From Treponema sp. (GTDB taxonomy: Bacteria; Spirochaetota; Spirochaetia; Treponematales; Treponemataceae): DNA of 28,810 nucleotides. Location of the stretch: the NCBI GenBank assembly GCA_018385415.1, contig JAHAZA010000005.1, forward strand, positions 1 through 28,810, read 5' to 3'. A program made the translations under genes and the position numbers. A model generated the notes under the pieces. It saw only the letters and a list, made by a program, of their open reading frames with translations. It ran no database searches and was not told the origin of the DNA. Below, piece by piece: positions 1-6,225 of the stretch. Each line of letters begins with the position of its first letter. The stretch's first letter is position 1.

Positions 1-76
1 TGCGAGTAACGAACTCACAAATATATCATTCTTTTATTTTGAAATAAATCGCACTATTTTATAAATTTCTTTACAC

Positions 77-107
77 AAAAAAAAAGAGGGCCTCCGAAGA
101 GACCCTC
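77..107 (-). terminator. Intrinsic terminator of the outer-membrane protein gene
   Basis: Read on the reverse strand this is a 9-bp stem (one G-U pair) closed by a C-UUCG-G tetraloop and followed by a run of nine T. It begins about 40 bases past the stop codon of the gene at 148-1242 and points the same way, so it ends that transcript. Nothing else is visible in bases 1-76. Confidence 0.9.
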
Positions 108-147
108 AATTAAGATTTTAAGTCAAGCTTACACTAGACTGTAAATC

Positions 148-1242
148 TTAGAAGAAGCACTGGAACATAACTGGAATTGCAATATTCATATCAGGAGTTG
201 GAATGCCTTTTTCCTTATCTTTTGTCATTCCTTTTATACCACCGAAATCATCATTGAATGCAGCCTGTACTCCAATACCGATTGATCCATTTGCAACACC
301 TTTATTAGCCATTACACTTGCAGTAATTGCTGTTTTAGCATTGTCTGTAAATTCCTGTCCAATTCTAACATCACCAGCTACACTAATACCATTACCACAG
401 TCAACACCAACTCCAACACCAGCCTTCATAGAAGCATTATTGCCAGCATTTGTAGGAATTGTAACTTCTGCATTTGCATTTACAGATACTGCACCAAATG
501 GCATTCCCCAGAATGCAGCAATTACGATGTCAGATTCAGGTTTTGTGTTGAAGTATGCACCTACATCCAATGTCATGTTTTCAACAGCTTTCAAAGATAC
601 AGCAGCATTGATAATACCATATTCGTCACCTGTACCTCTCCACTGAGCTTTAATCTGCATTACGTCAGTGATTGTGTAACCAGCCTGTACCTGAATGTTT
701 TTGAAAACAGACTCATAATTTTCCAATGATGCATATTCAATAGGGAAACCTGCTGCAACATGAAGTCCTTCAATTGGATCGAGCATTACGATAGCACCTT
801 TCATTGGTTCAGACATTGTGCCTGCATCTTTTGAAATACGACGGAAAGTAAGGTCTTCACCAAGGATGCTACCTGCACGGAGCCAGTCCCATGAACCGAA
901 ACAAGCGTTTCCACGGAGTGTATCATCGAATGACTGACCAAGCTGAATCTTCAACCAAGAAGCTGGTTTTACCCAGATGTAAGCGTTATCATTAACTGCT
1001 ACACCACCTTTGTCAAATTTAACGTCAGCTACAACACCAACATCTTCTGAAGCTGCTGAGAAAGAAGCTCCGATACGTGGTTCTGCTCCCCATGATGTAG
1101 AAATACCTGTGTACATCTTTCCATCTGCACCAGCGATTGGAGTAAAGAATCCACGGTTGAATCCCATTCCAAAGTTAGCACCAGCGAATGCACTGCTTGC
1201 TGCCAATGCGATTGCTGCGATTGTTCCTACGATTTTTTTCAT
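148..1242 (-). CDS. Putative outer-membrane beta-barrel (porin-like) protein
   Basis: This encodes a 364-residue exported protein of unknown specific function. The start was placed at the MKKIVG codon rather than ten codons upstream, because it opens a clean signal peptide (two Lys, hydrophobic run, cleavage after AFA near residue 20) and a GAGG motif lies about 11 bases upstream. The mature part alternates polar and hydrophobic residues, is rich in Gly, Ala and Asn, lacks transmembrane helices, and ends in two phenylalanines, as many outer-membrane barrels do. Repeated phrases of the type VGVGVDCGNG and GIGVQAAF fit beta strands. It has its own terminator downstream and a terminator for another gene directly upstream, so it is probably monocistronic. 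No individual family was recognised; a porin or adhesin role is inference. Confidence 0.7.
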   Translation of the reverse strand: MKKIVGTIAAIALAASSAFAGANFGMGFNRGFFTPIAGADGKMYTGISTSWGAEPRIGASFSAASEDVGVVADVKFDKGGVAVNDNAYIWVKPASWLKIQLGQSFDDTLRGNACFGSWDWLRAGSILGEDLTFRRISKDAGTMSEPMKGAIVMLDPIEGLHVAAGFPIEYASLENYESVFKNIQVQAGYTITDVMQIKAQWRGTGDEYGIINAAVSLKAVENMTLDVGAYFNTKPESDIVIAAFWGMPFGAVSVNANAEVTIPTNAGNNASMKAGVGVGVDCGNGISVAGDVRIGQEFTDNAKTAITASVMANKGVANGSIGIGVQAAFNDDFGGIKGMTKDKEKGIPTPDMNIAIPVMFQCFF

Positions 1243-1293
1243 TATGAAAAAACCTCGGATTTTATTTGACAATTCAAGATGAAAAAAAATGAC

Positions 1294-1320
1294 AAAAAAA
1301 ACGGCTCCGAAAGGGAGCCG
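1294..1320 (-). terminator. Intrinsic terminator of a vanished upstream gene
   Basis: On the reverse strand the stem CGGCTCC/GGAGCCG with a 5-base loop is followed by eight T. It lies downstream of the short reading-frame remnant at 1346-1411 and upstream of the porin-like gene. It would end a reverse-strand transcript for which no intact gene remains. Confidence 0.85.
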
Positions 1321-1345
1321 CTTGGGTATAAAAGTTTAATATTTT

Positions 1346-1411
1346 TTAGTAGCTGTCAGCTGAAACTGCCTGTTCCTGAAGTTCCTGTTTTACACGTTCG
1401 CGACCGATTTT
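1346..1411 (-). pseudogene. Orphan C-terminal tail of a lost gene
   Basis: Reverse-strand reading gives a 21-residue charged tail (KIGRERVKQELQEQ, then AVSADSY) ending in TAA, followed 26 bases later by a good terminator. Its GC content and codon pattern are gene-like, whereas the sequence beyond it (1412-1530) becomes very AT-rich and is stopped in all reverse frames. There is no start codon. It looks like the 3' end of a gene whose body was deleted. The tail loosely resembles the charged C-terminal end of spirochaetal flagellar sheath (FlaA) proteins, but that is from memory and unverified. Confidence 0.45.
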
Positions 1412-1532
1412 TTACACTTCCACATATTTCAAAAGAATTTTATCACATTTCAAATTTATTTATTTTATAATTTTTTTGAAATAATAAAGAAATTCATAGT
1501 AATAAACATGGTAATAAACATTATATTATCAC

Positions 1533-1561
1533 TTTACAGTTAACAATAAGTGCTTTATAAT
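1533..1561 (+). promoter_or_regulatory. Sigma-70-type promoter
   Basis: TTTACA at 1533-1538, a 17-base spacer, and TATAAT at 1556-1561. Transcription should start near 1568, giving a leader of about 44 bases for the gene at 1612. Confidence 0.7.
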
Positions 1562-1595
1562 AGAATAACTTATAGACTTGTAATGCATAATGCTT

Positions 1596-1605
1596 ACATG
1601 GAGGT
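1596..1605 (+). promoter_or_regulatory. Ribosome binding site matching the CsrA consensus
   Basis: ACATGGAGGT carries the Shine-Dalgarno sequence GGAGG and at the same time matches every position of the published high-affinity CsrA motif ACANGGANGU. A weak stem (CATAA 1586-1590 with TTATG 1610-1614) would put the GGA in a loop and cover the start codon. CsrA binding here is inference; csrA itself lies at 12891-13121. Confidence 0.45.
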
Positions 1606-1611
1606 ATTTTT

Positions 1612-2037
1612 ATGAACATTAAGAAAGGACTTCTTTTTACTTTTATCTGTGCAATGCTTGCTCTTCCTATGATGGCAGAAGAAGCTAAAGGCGGACACCA
1701 GAAAGCTGATATTACTTATCAGACAGCTCCTATTTATAAAGTATTGGATTCAAAAGATTTTTACGTAGTTCTCTACGGAAAATATGGTGCTAAAATCGGA
1801 ACTGTAACAATTCCTAAAAAATGGGCAACATGGCAGAAAGACACTCCTCGTAAACTTTCATTAAGACAGCTTCCTTCAAAAATGGGAGCATTTATGACTC
1901 TGGTTAAAAAGGATAACGAATTCCACAAAGTAATTCTTACTGTTCCACTTGATCACACAAACAGACTCTGGGGAATTATTAACGATACAAAAGTTGATAA
2001 ATCAGAAAAAGACTCTATTGAACTTGAATTAAGATAA
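1612..2037 (+). CDS. Small secreted protein of unknown function
   Basis: This encodes a 141-residue protein. The N-terminus is a typical signal peptide: MNIKK, a hydrophobic stretch to about residue 20, and probable cleavage after MMA before EEAKGG. The mature protein of about 120 residues is basic and probably beta-rich (for example DFYVVLYGKYGAKIGTVTIP), with no cysteine and no transmembrane segment, so it is probably periplasmic. A GGAGG motif sits 7 bases before the start and a strong promoter lies upstream. Its stop codon overlaps the start of the next gene (TAATG), so the two are translationally coupled. I do not recognise the family. Confidence 0.75.
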   Translation: MNIKKGLLFTFICAMLALPMMAEEAKGGHQKADITYQTAPIYKVLDSKDFYVVLYGKYGAKIGTVTIPKKWATWQKDTPRKLSLRQLPSKMGAFMTLVKKDNEFHKVILTVPLDHTNRLWGIINDTKVDKSEKDSIELELR

Positions 2038-3020
2038 TGAAAATTATCACTGCATCTCAGATTGACTCATTCAAGAATTTTATAAAAGCCCACAATAATT
2101 TTATTATTGTGGGACATAAAGACCCTGATGGTGACTGTATTTCTTCATCATTAGGGGTTTCTTATATCCTTGAATATTTAAACAAACCCTTCACTATTGT
2201 AAACAACGGTCCATTTAAAAGACCAGAAACTAAAGAATACGAAAAATTCTTTACTTCCGAAATTCCTTTTATGTCAAAACAAGATCAGGATGAAACTGGT
2301 CTTATTATCGTTGACTGTTCAGAAAAAATGAGACTTGGTGAAGTTGGTGATACAGAATATCTCGACACATTTATTATTGACCACCACAAAACTTCAACAG
2401 GTTCTGAGGATTCAAAATGTATTATTGATTCTTCAAGTCCTGCTGCAAGCTGCTTGGTTCAAATGCTTTATGAAGCAATTGTAGGTCCATTAGATAAAAA
2501 AGCGGCAGACACTTTGTTTTTTGGGCTTTCTACAGATACAGGTTTCTTTAGATTCCTTCGTGAAGATTCTGCTAATGTTTTTGAACTTGCTGCTCGCCTT
2601 GTTACTGCAGGAGCAAATCCTAACAAAATGTACGATAAGATTACAGGCGGAAAGCCTTACTCTACCCGTAAGCTTTTAGGTACTACTATTGCTCATGCAG
2701 AACGGTACTGCAACGGAAAGCTAGTTGTAGCCTACGAAACAATGGAAGACACAAAGCGTTATGGTCAGGAAGGTCGTGATTCTGACATGTTCTATCAGGC
2801 TATGCTTTCTTGTGAAGGTGTTGAAGCAGTTGTGTTTGTAAGACAGGAAACTGAACATTCCTGCACTGCAGGTTTTAGAAGCCGTGACGCTATTGATGTA
2901 AGTGTAGTTGCAAGTCACTTTGGTGGTGGGGGACACAAAAATGCTTCTGGCATGAGCCGTGATGGCAAGCTTGAAACTTTAATTCCTGAAATCGTAAAGG
3001 AATTTTCTAAAATTTTATGA
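2037..3020 (+). CDS. nrnA: DHH/DHHA1 phosphoesterase, NrnA-like (nanoRNase / pAp phosphatase)
   Basis: This 327-residue protein has the layout of the NrnA group: an N-terminal DHH domain with GHKDPDGDCISS (residues 26-37, metal ligands), a central IIVDCS, the signature IIDHHKTS near residue 113, and a C-terminal DHHA1 domain with GGGGHKNASG near residue 296. Family members degrade 2-5 nucleotide RNAs and dephosphorylate 3'-phosphoadenosine 5'-phosphate in the cytoplasm; some relatives cleave cyclic dinucleotide products such as pApA. Start and coupling: its ATG overlaps the preceding stop by one base and no separate promoter is seen. A perfect 11-bp inverted repeat (2089-2113) lies within the first 26 codons. 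The enzyme class is secure; the exact substrate is not. Confidence 0.88.
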   Translation: MKIITASQIDSFKNFIKAHNNFIIVGHKDPDGDCISSSLGVSYILEYLNKPFTIVNNGPFKRPETKEYEKFFTSEIPFMSKQDQDETGLIIVDCSEKMRLGEVGDTEYLDTFIIDHHKTSTGSEDSKCIIDSSSPAASCLVQMLYEAIVGPLDKKAADTLFFGLSTDTGFFRFLREDSANVFELAARLVTAGANPNKMYDKITGGKPYSTRKLLGTTIAHAERYCNGKLVVAYETMEDTKRYGQEGRDSDMFYQAMLSCEGVEAVVFVRQETEHSCTAGFRSRDAIDVSVVASHFGGGGHKNASGMSRDGKLETLIPEIVKEFSKIL

Positions 3021-3033
3021 TCTTTTTTAATAG

Positions 3034-3050
3034 TTGGCACATTTCTTGCT
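3034..3050 (+). promoter_or_regulatory. Sigma-54-type promoter
   Basis: TTGGCACATTTCTTGCT has GG at 3036-3037 and GC at 3048-3049 with exactly ten bases between them, matching TGGCAC-N5-TTGC, the RpoN -24/-12 consensus. Transcription would start near 3061, 47 bases before the ATG at 3108. Treponemes are known to carry RpoN. No activator site is obvious in the short 3021-3033 stretch; it would lie inside the upstream gene. Confidence 0.6.
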
Positions 3051-3107
3051 TAATACCAATTGATATTATGTCTGATATCATTTTGGGTAGGGAGCAGGAG
3101 TTTATTT

Positions 3108-4061
3108 ATGACAACTATTAAATTGGATGACATTCCTGATTTAGTAAAGTCAAATAAATTGTCAAAACAAGAAGCTTGTGTTCAGGTATATTATACCTTG
3201 TACACAAATCCGGCACGTTTTGGATTATTGGATATGGATGAAGATTACAGAAGTGATTTTCTTCTTCATTTTCTTCAGCACAAAACAAATAACTTAATTC
3301 AAAATTATAATCCAGACATTTCGCCATTCGGGGCTTATGTTTACAAAACCATTCAGACGGCCCGTCTTACCTTCAAGAAAAATTTTACTGATAAGCAGAA
3401 TTATAATACCCTATTCATTCAAGATTCCATTTATGCATATCAGGAGCAGCTTGAAGAAAGTGCAACTTCCGTTACAAAAATCGCATCTCCAACAGAGGAA
3501 TTTTCACAAGTCCAATCTGAAGAAAAAATTCCATCTCTTGTTTATAAACAGTTATTTACAAAACAGCCTCACAGACTTTGCAAAGCCCAGTCCCAGGAAC
3601 GCAGGTTAAAACGGGGTATTCTGATTCTTGCACTAAAATCTGCCTGGTACATTAGCGACGAACAAATACATAAAGTAAGCAAGGTATGTAATATTTCTCC
3701 TGATGTAATTACACAGTCAGTATGTCATTTAAAATCCTTACTAATAAACAAAGCACTAAACCGACAACTTATTGAAGAAAACCGAAACAGAGCCTACAGC
3801 TTTATTCACAACTACAGAATGCAGCTTCAAAATCCAGACCGTGATAAAGATCAGTTAAAACTGACACAGATCAATAAAAAGCTTCAGTTTCAAATGGAAA
3901 ACTGGAATAAGAAAACCCAAAAGCTTCAGTCAGGAAAATATAAAATCAGTCCTACAAATTCAGAAATAGGAAAAATAATTGGATTACCGGAGCGGCTTGT
4001 AAGCTTCTATATGCGCAAAATTAAAGAAATGGATTCAGAAACAATTTCGTCCATTATTTAA
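3108..4061 (+). CDS. Divergent sigma-factor-like protein, function unknown
   Basis: This encodes a 317-residue cytoplasmic protein without signal or membrane segments. The ATG at 3108 was chosen over an upstream in-frame start because GGAGCAGGAG lies 8 bases before it and the upstream extension would overlap the predicted promoter region. Residues about 45-85 (LLHFLQHKTNNLI, then FGAYVYKTIQTAR) resemble region 2 of sigma-70-family proteins. The C-terminus (SEIGKIIGLPERLVSFYMRK) has the pattern of a helix-turn-helix like region 4. The middle is a Gln/Ser-rich linker followed by a second helical block around RRLKRGILILALKSAW. It could be a sigma-like regulator or simply a DNA-binding protein. 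rdgB follows after 43 bases. The resemblance is by eye only. Confidence 0.55.
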   Translation: MTTIKLDDIPDLVKSNKLSKQEACVQVYYTLYTNPARFGLLDMDEDYRSDFLLHFLQHKTNNLIQNYNPDISPFGAYVYKTIQTARLTFKKNFTDKQNYNTLFIQDSIYAYQEQLEESATSVTKIASPTEEFSQVQSEEKIPSLVYKQLFTKQPHRLCKAQSQERRLKRGILILALKSAWYISDEQIHKVSKVCNISPDVITQSVCHLKSLLINKALNRQLIEENRNRAYSFIHNYRMQLQNPDRDKDQLKLTQINKKLQFQMENWNKKTQKLQSGKYKISPTNSEIGKIIGLPERLVSFYMRKIKEMDSETISSII

Positions 4062-4104
4062 CACCTTATTGAAGGTCAGGACTTTTTTTATTAAACTTAA
4101 ATAC

Positions 4105-4761
4105 ATGAAAATATATTTAGCAAGTGGCAACCTTAATAAAAAAAGAGAAATGCAAGAAATCTTTAGTGAACACACAATTGTTATTCCTAAAGATGAAGGT
4201 ATTGAATTTGATCCAGAAGAAACAGGAACTGATTTTTACCAGAACAGTATGATAAAAGCAAAAGCATTATGGGACATTGTTCACTGCCCTGTAATTGCTG
4301 ATGATTCAGGCATCAGTGTAAATGCCTTAAACGGTGTTCCTGGTGTATGGTCAAGCCGTTATGCAGGTCCTGACTTTCATAAAGGAAAACCTGATGGTTC
4401 TAAAATCAGCCAAGAGGAGCAGAATAAATTCCTTATACAGGAATTAAATCAGGCAATTGAAAAAGGTGTTGATTCAACATATTTTCCTAATGGAGAACGA
4501 TCTGCATATTATTCCTGTTCTATGGTTTTAATGATTAATCCTACTAAATTCTATATTGCCCAGGAAAATTTTGAAGGAACATTAATTGAAGATGTCAAAG
4601 ATTCCAGAGGTCAGTTCGGCTTTGGCTATGACCCAATCTTTTTCCTACCTCAATTTGGCAAAACTGCTGCAGAAATTACACCAGATGAAAAAAATGCTAT
4701 TTCTCATCGGGGAAAAGCCTGCGCTGTTATAAAAAAGATCCTTGAAAACATTAAATTTTAA
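4105..4761 (+). CDS. rdgB: XTP/dITP diphosphatase (RdgB/HAM1 family)
   Basis: This 218-residue enzyme hydrolyses non-canonical purine triphosphates (dITP, XTP) to monophosphates and so keeps them out of DNA and RNA. The family signature is complete: SGNLNKKREM at the N-terminus (phosphate-binding), IEFDPEETGTDFYQNSMIKA, the catalytic-site segment VIADDSGISVNAL, the loop GVPGVWSSRYAG, and the C-terminal GFGYDPIFF, TAAEITPDEKNAISHRGKA. Length is usual to slightly long. The ATG before KIYLASGN was preferred to a TTG twelve codons upstream, although no strong ribosome site precedes it. It is probably co-transcribed with the sigma-like gene 43 bases upstream. Confidence 0.92.
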   Translation: MKIYLASGNLNKKREMQEIFSEHTIVIPKDEGIEFDPEETGTDFYQNSMIKAKALWDIVHCPVIADDSGISVNALNGVPGVWSSRYAGPDFHKGKPDGSKISQEEQNKFLIQELNQAIEKGVDSTYFPNGERSAYYSCSMVLMINPTKFYIAQENFEGTLIEDVKDSRGQFGFGYDPIFFLPQFGKTAAEITPDEKNAISHRGKACAVIKKILENIKF

Positions 4762-4801
4762 TAAATTTTATTAAATTTTAATTTTTTTTGAAAATTTTCC
4801 C

Positions 4802-4829
4802 TAAAGTTTCCCCCTTTACCTGCCGATAA
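4802..4829 (+). promoter_or_regulatory. Sigma-28 (FliA) promoter of the first flagellin
   Basis: TAAAGTTT at 4802-4809 and GCCGATAA at 4822-4829 match the flagellar sigma-28 consensus at every base; the spacer after TAAA is 16 bases, one more than the enteric norm. An AT-rich tract (4762-4800) lies just upstream. Transcription should start near 4836, leaving a leader of about 148 bases before the flagellin ATG. Confidence 0.85.
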
Positions 4830-4889
4830 CTAAAAAGAAGAGTTATGGGCAATTTGGATTTCGTGTAAATTCAAGCTCAGACGATTCTC

Positions 4890-4938
4890 TATAAAAATGT
4901 GTGGATGTAGCCTTGTAATACTGAAGCACATTTTTATA
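4890..4938 (+). promoter_or_regulatory. Leader hairpin with a GGATGT loop motif (possible CsrA site 1)
   Basis: A perfect 12-bp stem (TATAAAAATGTG 4890-4901 with CACATTTTTATA 4927-4938) holds a 25-base loop that starts with TGGATGT. GGATGT (4903-4908) is the right half of the CsrA consensus. The stem is direct observation; CsrA binding is inference. Confidence 0.5.
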
Positions 4939-4942
4939 CTCG

Positions 4943-4960
4943 GGCAAAAAGGATTTTGCC
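4943..4960 (+). promoter_or_regulatory. Leader hairpin with AGGA loop (likely CsrA site 2)
   Basis: GGCAAAA/TTTTGCC forms a perfect 7-bp stem with the 4-base loop AGGA. A GGA in the apical loop of a short hairpin is the textbook CsrA recognition element. It lies 14 bases before the ribosome binding region. Confidence 0.6.
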
Positions 4961-4971
4961 TTAAAGTTTCC

Positions 4972-4979
4972 AAGGAGGA
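4972..4979 (+). promoter_or_regulatory. Flagellin ribosome binding site overlapping a possible CsrA site 3
   Basis: AAGGAGGA contains the Shine-Dalgarno sequence and two overlapping GGA triplets, 5 bases before the ATG. The first GGA lies 23 bases from the GGA of the upstream hairpin loop, a spacing that would allow one CsrA dimer to bridge both, as described for the Bacillus hag leader. Confidence 0.55.
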
Positions 4980-4983
4980 AATT

Positions 4984-5844
4984 ATGGTTATCAATCACAA
5001 CATGTCAGCAATGTACGCTAACCGTCAGCTTGGCGTAACAGGTCTCAGTCTTTCTAAAGACATGGAGAAACTCTCTTCAGGAGAAAGAATCAACCGTGCA
5101 GGTGATGACGCTTCTGGTCTTGCTGTATCTGAAAAGATGCGTGCACAGATCCGTGGTTTGAATCAGGCTTCAGAAAACGCAGAAAATGGTATCAGTTTCA
5201 TTCAGACAACTGAAGGTTACCTTCAGGAAACAACTGACATCATGCAGCGCATTCGCGAACTTGCTATTCAGGCATCTAACGGTATCTACTCTGACGAAGA
5301 CCGTATGCAGATTCAGGTAGAAGTTTCTGCCCTCGTTTCAGAAGTTGATCGCATTGCAAGTGCAGCTCAGTTCAACGGCATGAATATGCTTACTGGACGT
5401 TTCGCTCGTCCTACAGGTGAAAACACTGTAACAGGTTCTATGTGGTTCCACATTGGTGCTAACATGGACCAGAGAATGCAGGTTTACATCGGAACTATGT
5501 CAGCAGAAGCTCTTGGAATTCGCGAAATCGGTACAGGCGACAAAATTTCACTGGCTGCTCCAGATGATGCCAACCGCGCAATCGGTACTATTGACGAAGC
5601 TCTTGTTAAAATCAACAAGCAGCGCGCAGACCTCGGTGCATATCAGAACCGTATGGAATACACAGTAAGAGGATTGGACATTTCAGCTGAAAACCTCCAG
5701 GCTTCTGAATCACGTATCCGCGATACAGATATGGCTAGCCAGATGGTTGAATTCACTAAGAACAGTGTTCTTCAGCAGGCTGGTACTGCAATGTTGGCTC
5801 AGGCTAACACTCAGTCACAGAATGTATTGAGCCTTCTTCGTTAG
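4984..5844 (+). CDS. flaB: Flagellin FlaB, periplasmic flagellar filament core (FlaB1-like)
   Basis: This 286-residue protein has the length and both ends of treponemal FlaB core flagellins. The N-terminal D0/D1 half (INHNMSAMYANRQLG, LSSGERINRAGDDASGLAVS, IRGLNQA) and the C-terminal half (RADLGAYQNRMEYT, AENLQASESRIRDTDMA, LAQANTQSQNVLSLLR) assemble the filament. The short centre contains the spirochaete phrase FHIGANMDQRMQVYIGTM. The start at 4984 is set by AAGGAGGA just upstream and by the conserved flagellin N-terminus. There is no signal peptide: export is through the flagellar type III apparatus into the periplasm. The central segment GENTVTGSMWFHIG fits the FlaB1 subtype better than the gene downstream does, which is only a tentative assignment. 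Expression is from the sigma-28 promoter at 4802, with likely CsrA control in the leader. Confidence 0.96.
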   Translation: MVINHNMSAMYANRQLGVTGLSLSKDMEKLSSGERINRAGDDASGLAVSEKMRAQIRGLNQASENAENGISFIQTTEGYLQETTDIMQRIRELAIQASNGIYSDEDRMQIQVEVSALVSEVDRIASAAQFNGMNMLTGRFARPTGENTVTGSMWFHIGANMDQRMQVYIGTMSAEALGIREIGTGDKISLAAPDDANRAIGTIDEALVKINKQRADLGAYQNRMEYTVRGLDISAENLQASESRIRDTDMASQMVEFTKNSVLQQAGTAMLAQANTQSQNVLSLLR

Positions 5845-5863
5845 TTCCACTACTGAATTGCAA

Positions 5864-5895
5864 AAAGACAATCAAGCAAAATTTGACTTGTCTTT
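5864..5895 (+). promoter_or_regulatory. 3' hairpin after the first flagellin
   Basis: AAAGACAA (5864-5871) and TTGTCTTT (5888-5895) form an 8-bp stem with a 16-base loop, 20 bases past the flagellin stop. It has no T run, so it is more likely an mRNA 3'-end stabiliser or pause than an intrinsic terminator. Confidence 0.4.
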
Positions 5896-5900
5896 GATGT

Positions 5901-6007
5901 AATAACGGTATATACTATAAGTAGGTTTATTGTCGAAAGGCATAAACCTGCTTATAGCGCGGTAATTCTACTCTTCTCTCAATTACAATCAATACCGTAC
6001 TGTTATT
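5901..6007 (+). ncRNA. Candidate structured RNA: predicted three-way junction between the flagellin genes
   Basis: Nested complementarity is visible on the forward strand. The closing stem is AATAAC plus GGTAT (5901-5911) with ATACC (5992-5996) and GTTATT (6002-6007), with a 5-base bulge. Hairpin A is a 16-bp stem, 5915-5930 with 5942-5957, fully paired except for one G-U, with an 11-base loop TGTCGAAAGGC. Hairpin B is GTAATT (5962-5967) with AATTAC (5981-5986), with a 13-base all-pyrimidine-plus-one loop CTACTCTTCTCTC. No long reading frame occupies the region. It could be part of the second flagellin's leader, a processed small RNA, or a sensor. It matches no riboswitch class I can recognise. 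Confidence 0.5.
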
Positions 6008-6084
6008 AAAAATTGCATGCATTTTCAGATGCACTATGTTCTTTGAAAATCGAGTACTCTTTGTGCGTCTTGTGACGGCATGGA

Positions 6085-6215
6085 CAATCAGTTTTCTGTT
6101 AAAGGAATTTCCTTTACCTGCAAGACTGATTATTCCTGCTGTAAGGGTCTGAAAAGTTAAGGCTGGCGCAAAACCTTAATTCCCGCACAGACAGTGTGCA
6201 AAGCATGAAGCTTTG
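6085..6215 (+). promoter_or_regulatory. Hairpin-rich leader of the second flagellin
   Basis: Four successive stem-loops can be drawn. (1) AATCAGTTTT/AAGACTGATT enclosing TAAAGG/CCTTTA (6086-6130). (2) AGTTAAGG/CCTTAATT with loop CTGGCGCAAAA (6155-6181). (3) GCACA/TGTGC (6185-6199). (4) CAAAGC/GCTTTG (6199-6215), which shares base 6199 with the third. The last ends 14 bases before the ribosome site. Together with 5901-6007 they make nearly the whole 398-base gap between the flagellins a structured region. Confidence 0.5.
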
Positions 6216-6225
6216 TATTTGAATC

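Noticed and set aside
203..646. Forward reading frame of 147 codons
   Set aside because: It lies opposite the porin-like gene, has no ribosome site and a Pro/Thr-rich composition typical of an antisense shadow.
1279..1470. Forward reading frame of 63 codons
   Set aside because: It covers the reverse-strand terminator and gene tail and lacks a ribosome site.
4962..4971. A second sigma-28 -35 element (TAAAGTTTCC) just before the first flagellin
   Set aside because: It repeats the -35 sequence at 4802 but no -10 follows; the ribosome site and start codon occupy the place.
5883..5912. Sigma-70 promoter (TTGACT ... GGTATA) between the flagellins
   Set aside because: The -10 is poor and the predicted start would fall inside the 16-bp hairpin; not convincing.
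6120..6200. A cyclic-di-GMP (GEMM) riboswitch in the second flagellin leader
   Set aside because: GGCGCAAAACC recalls part of the GEMM core, but the conserved GGCCUA and the second receptor arm are absent.
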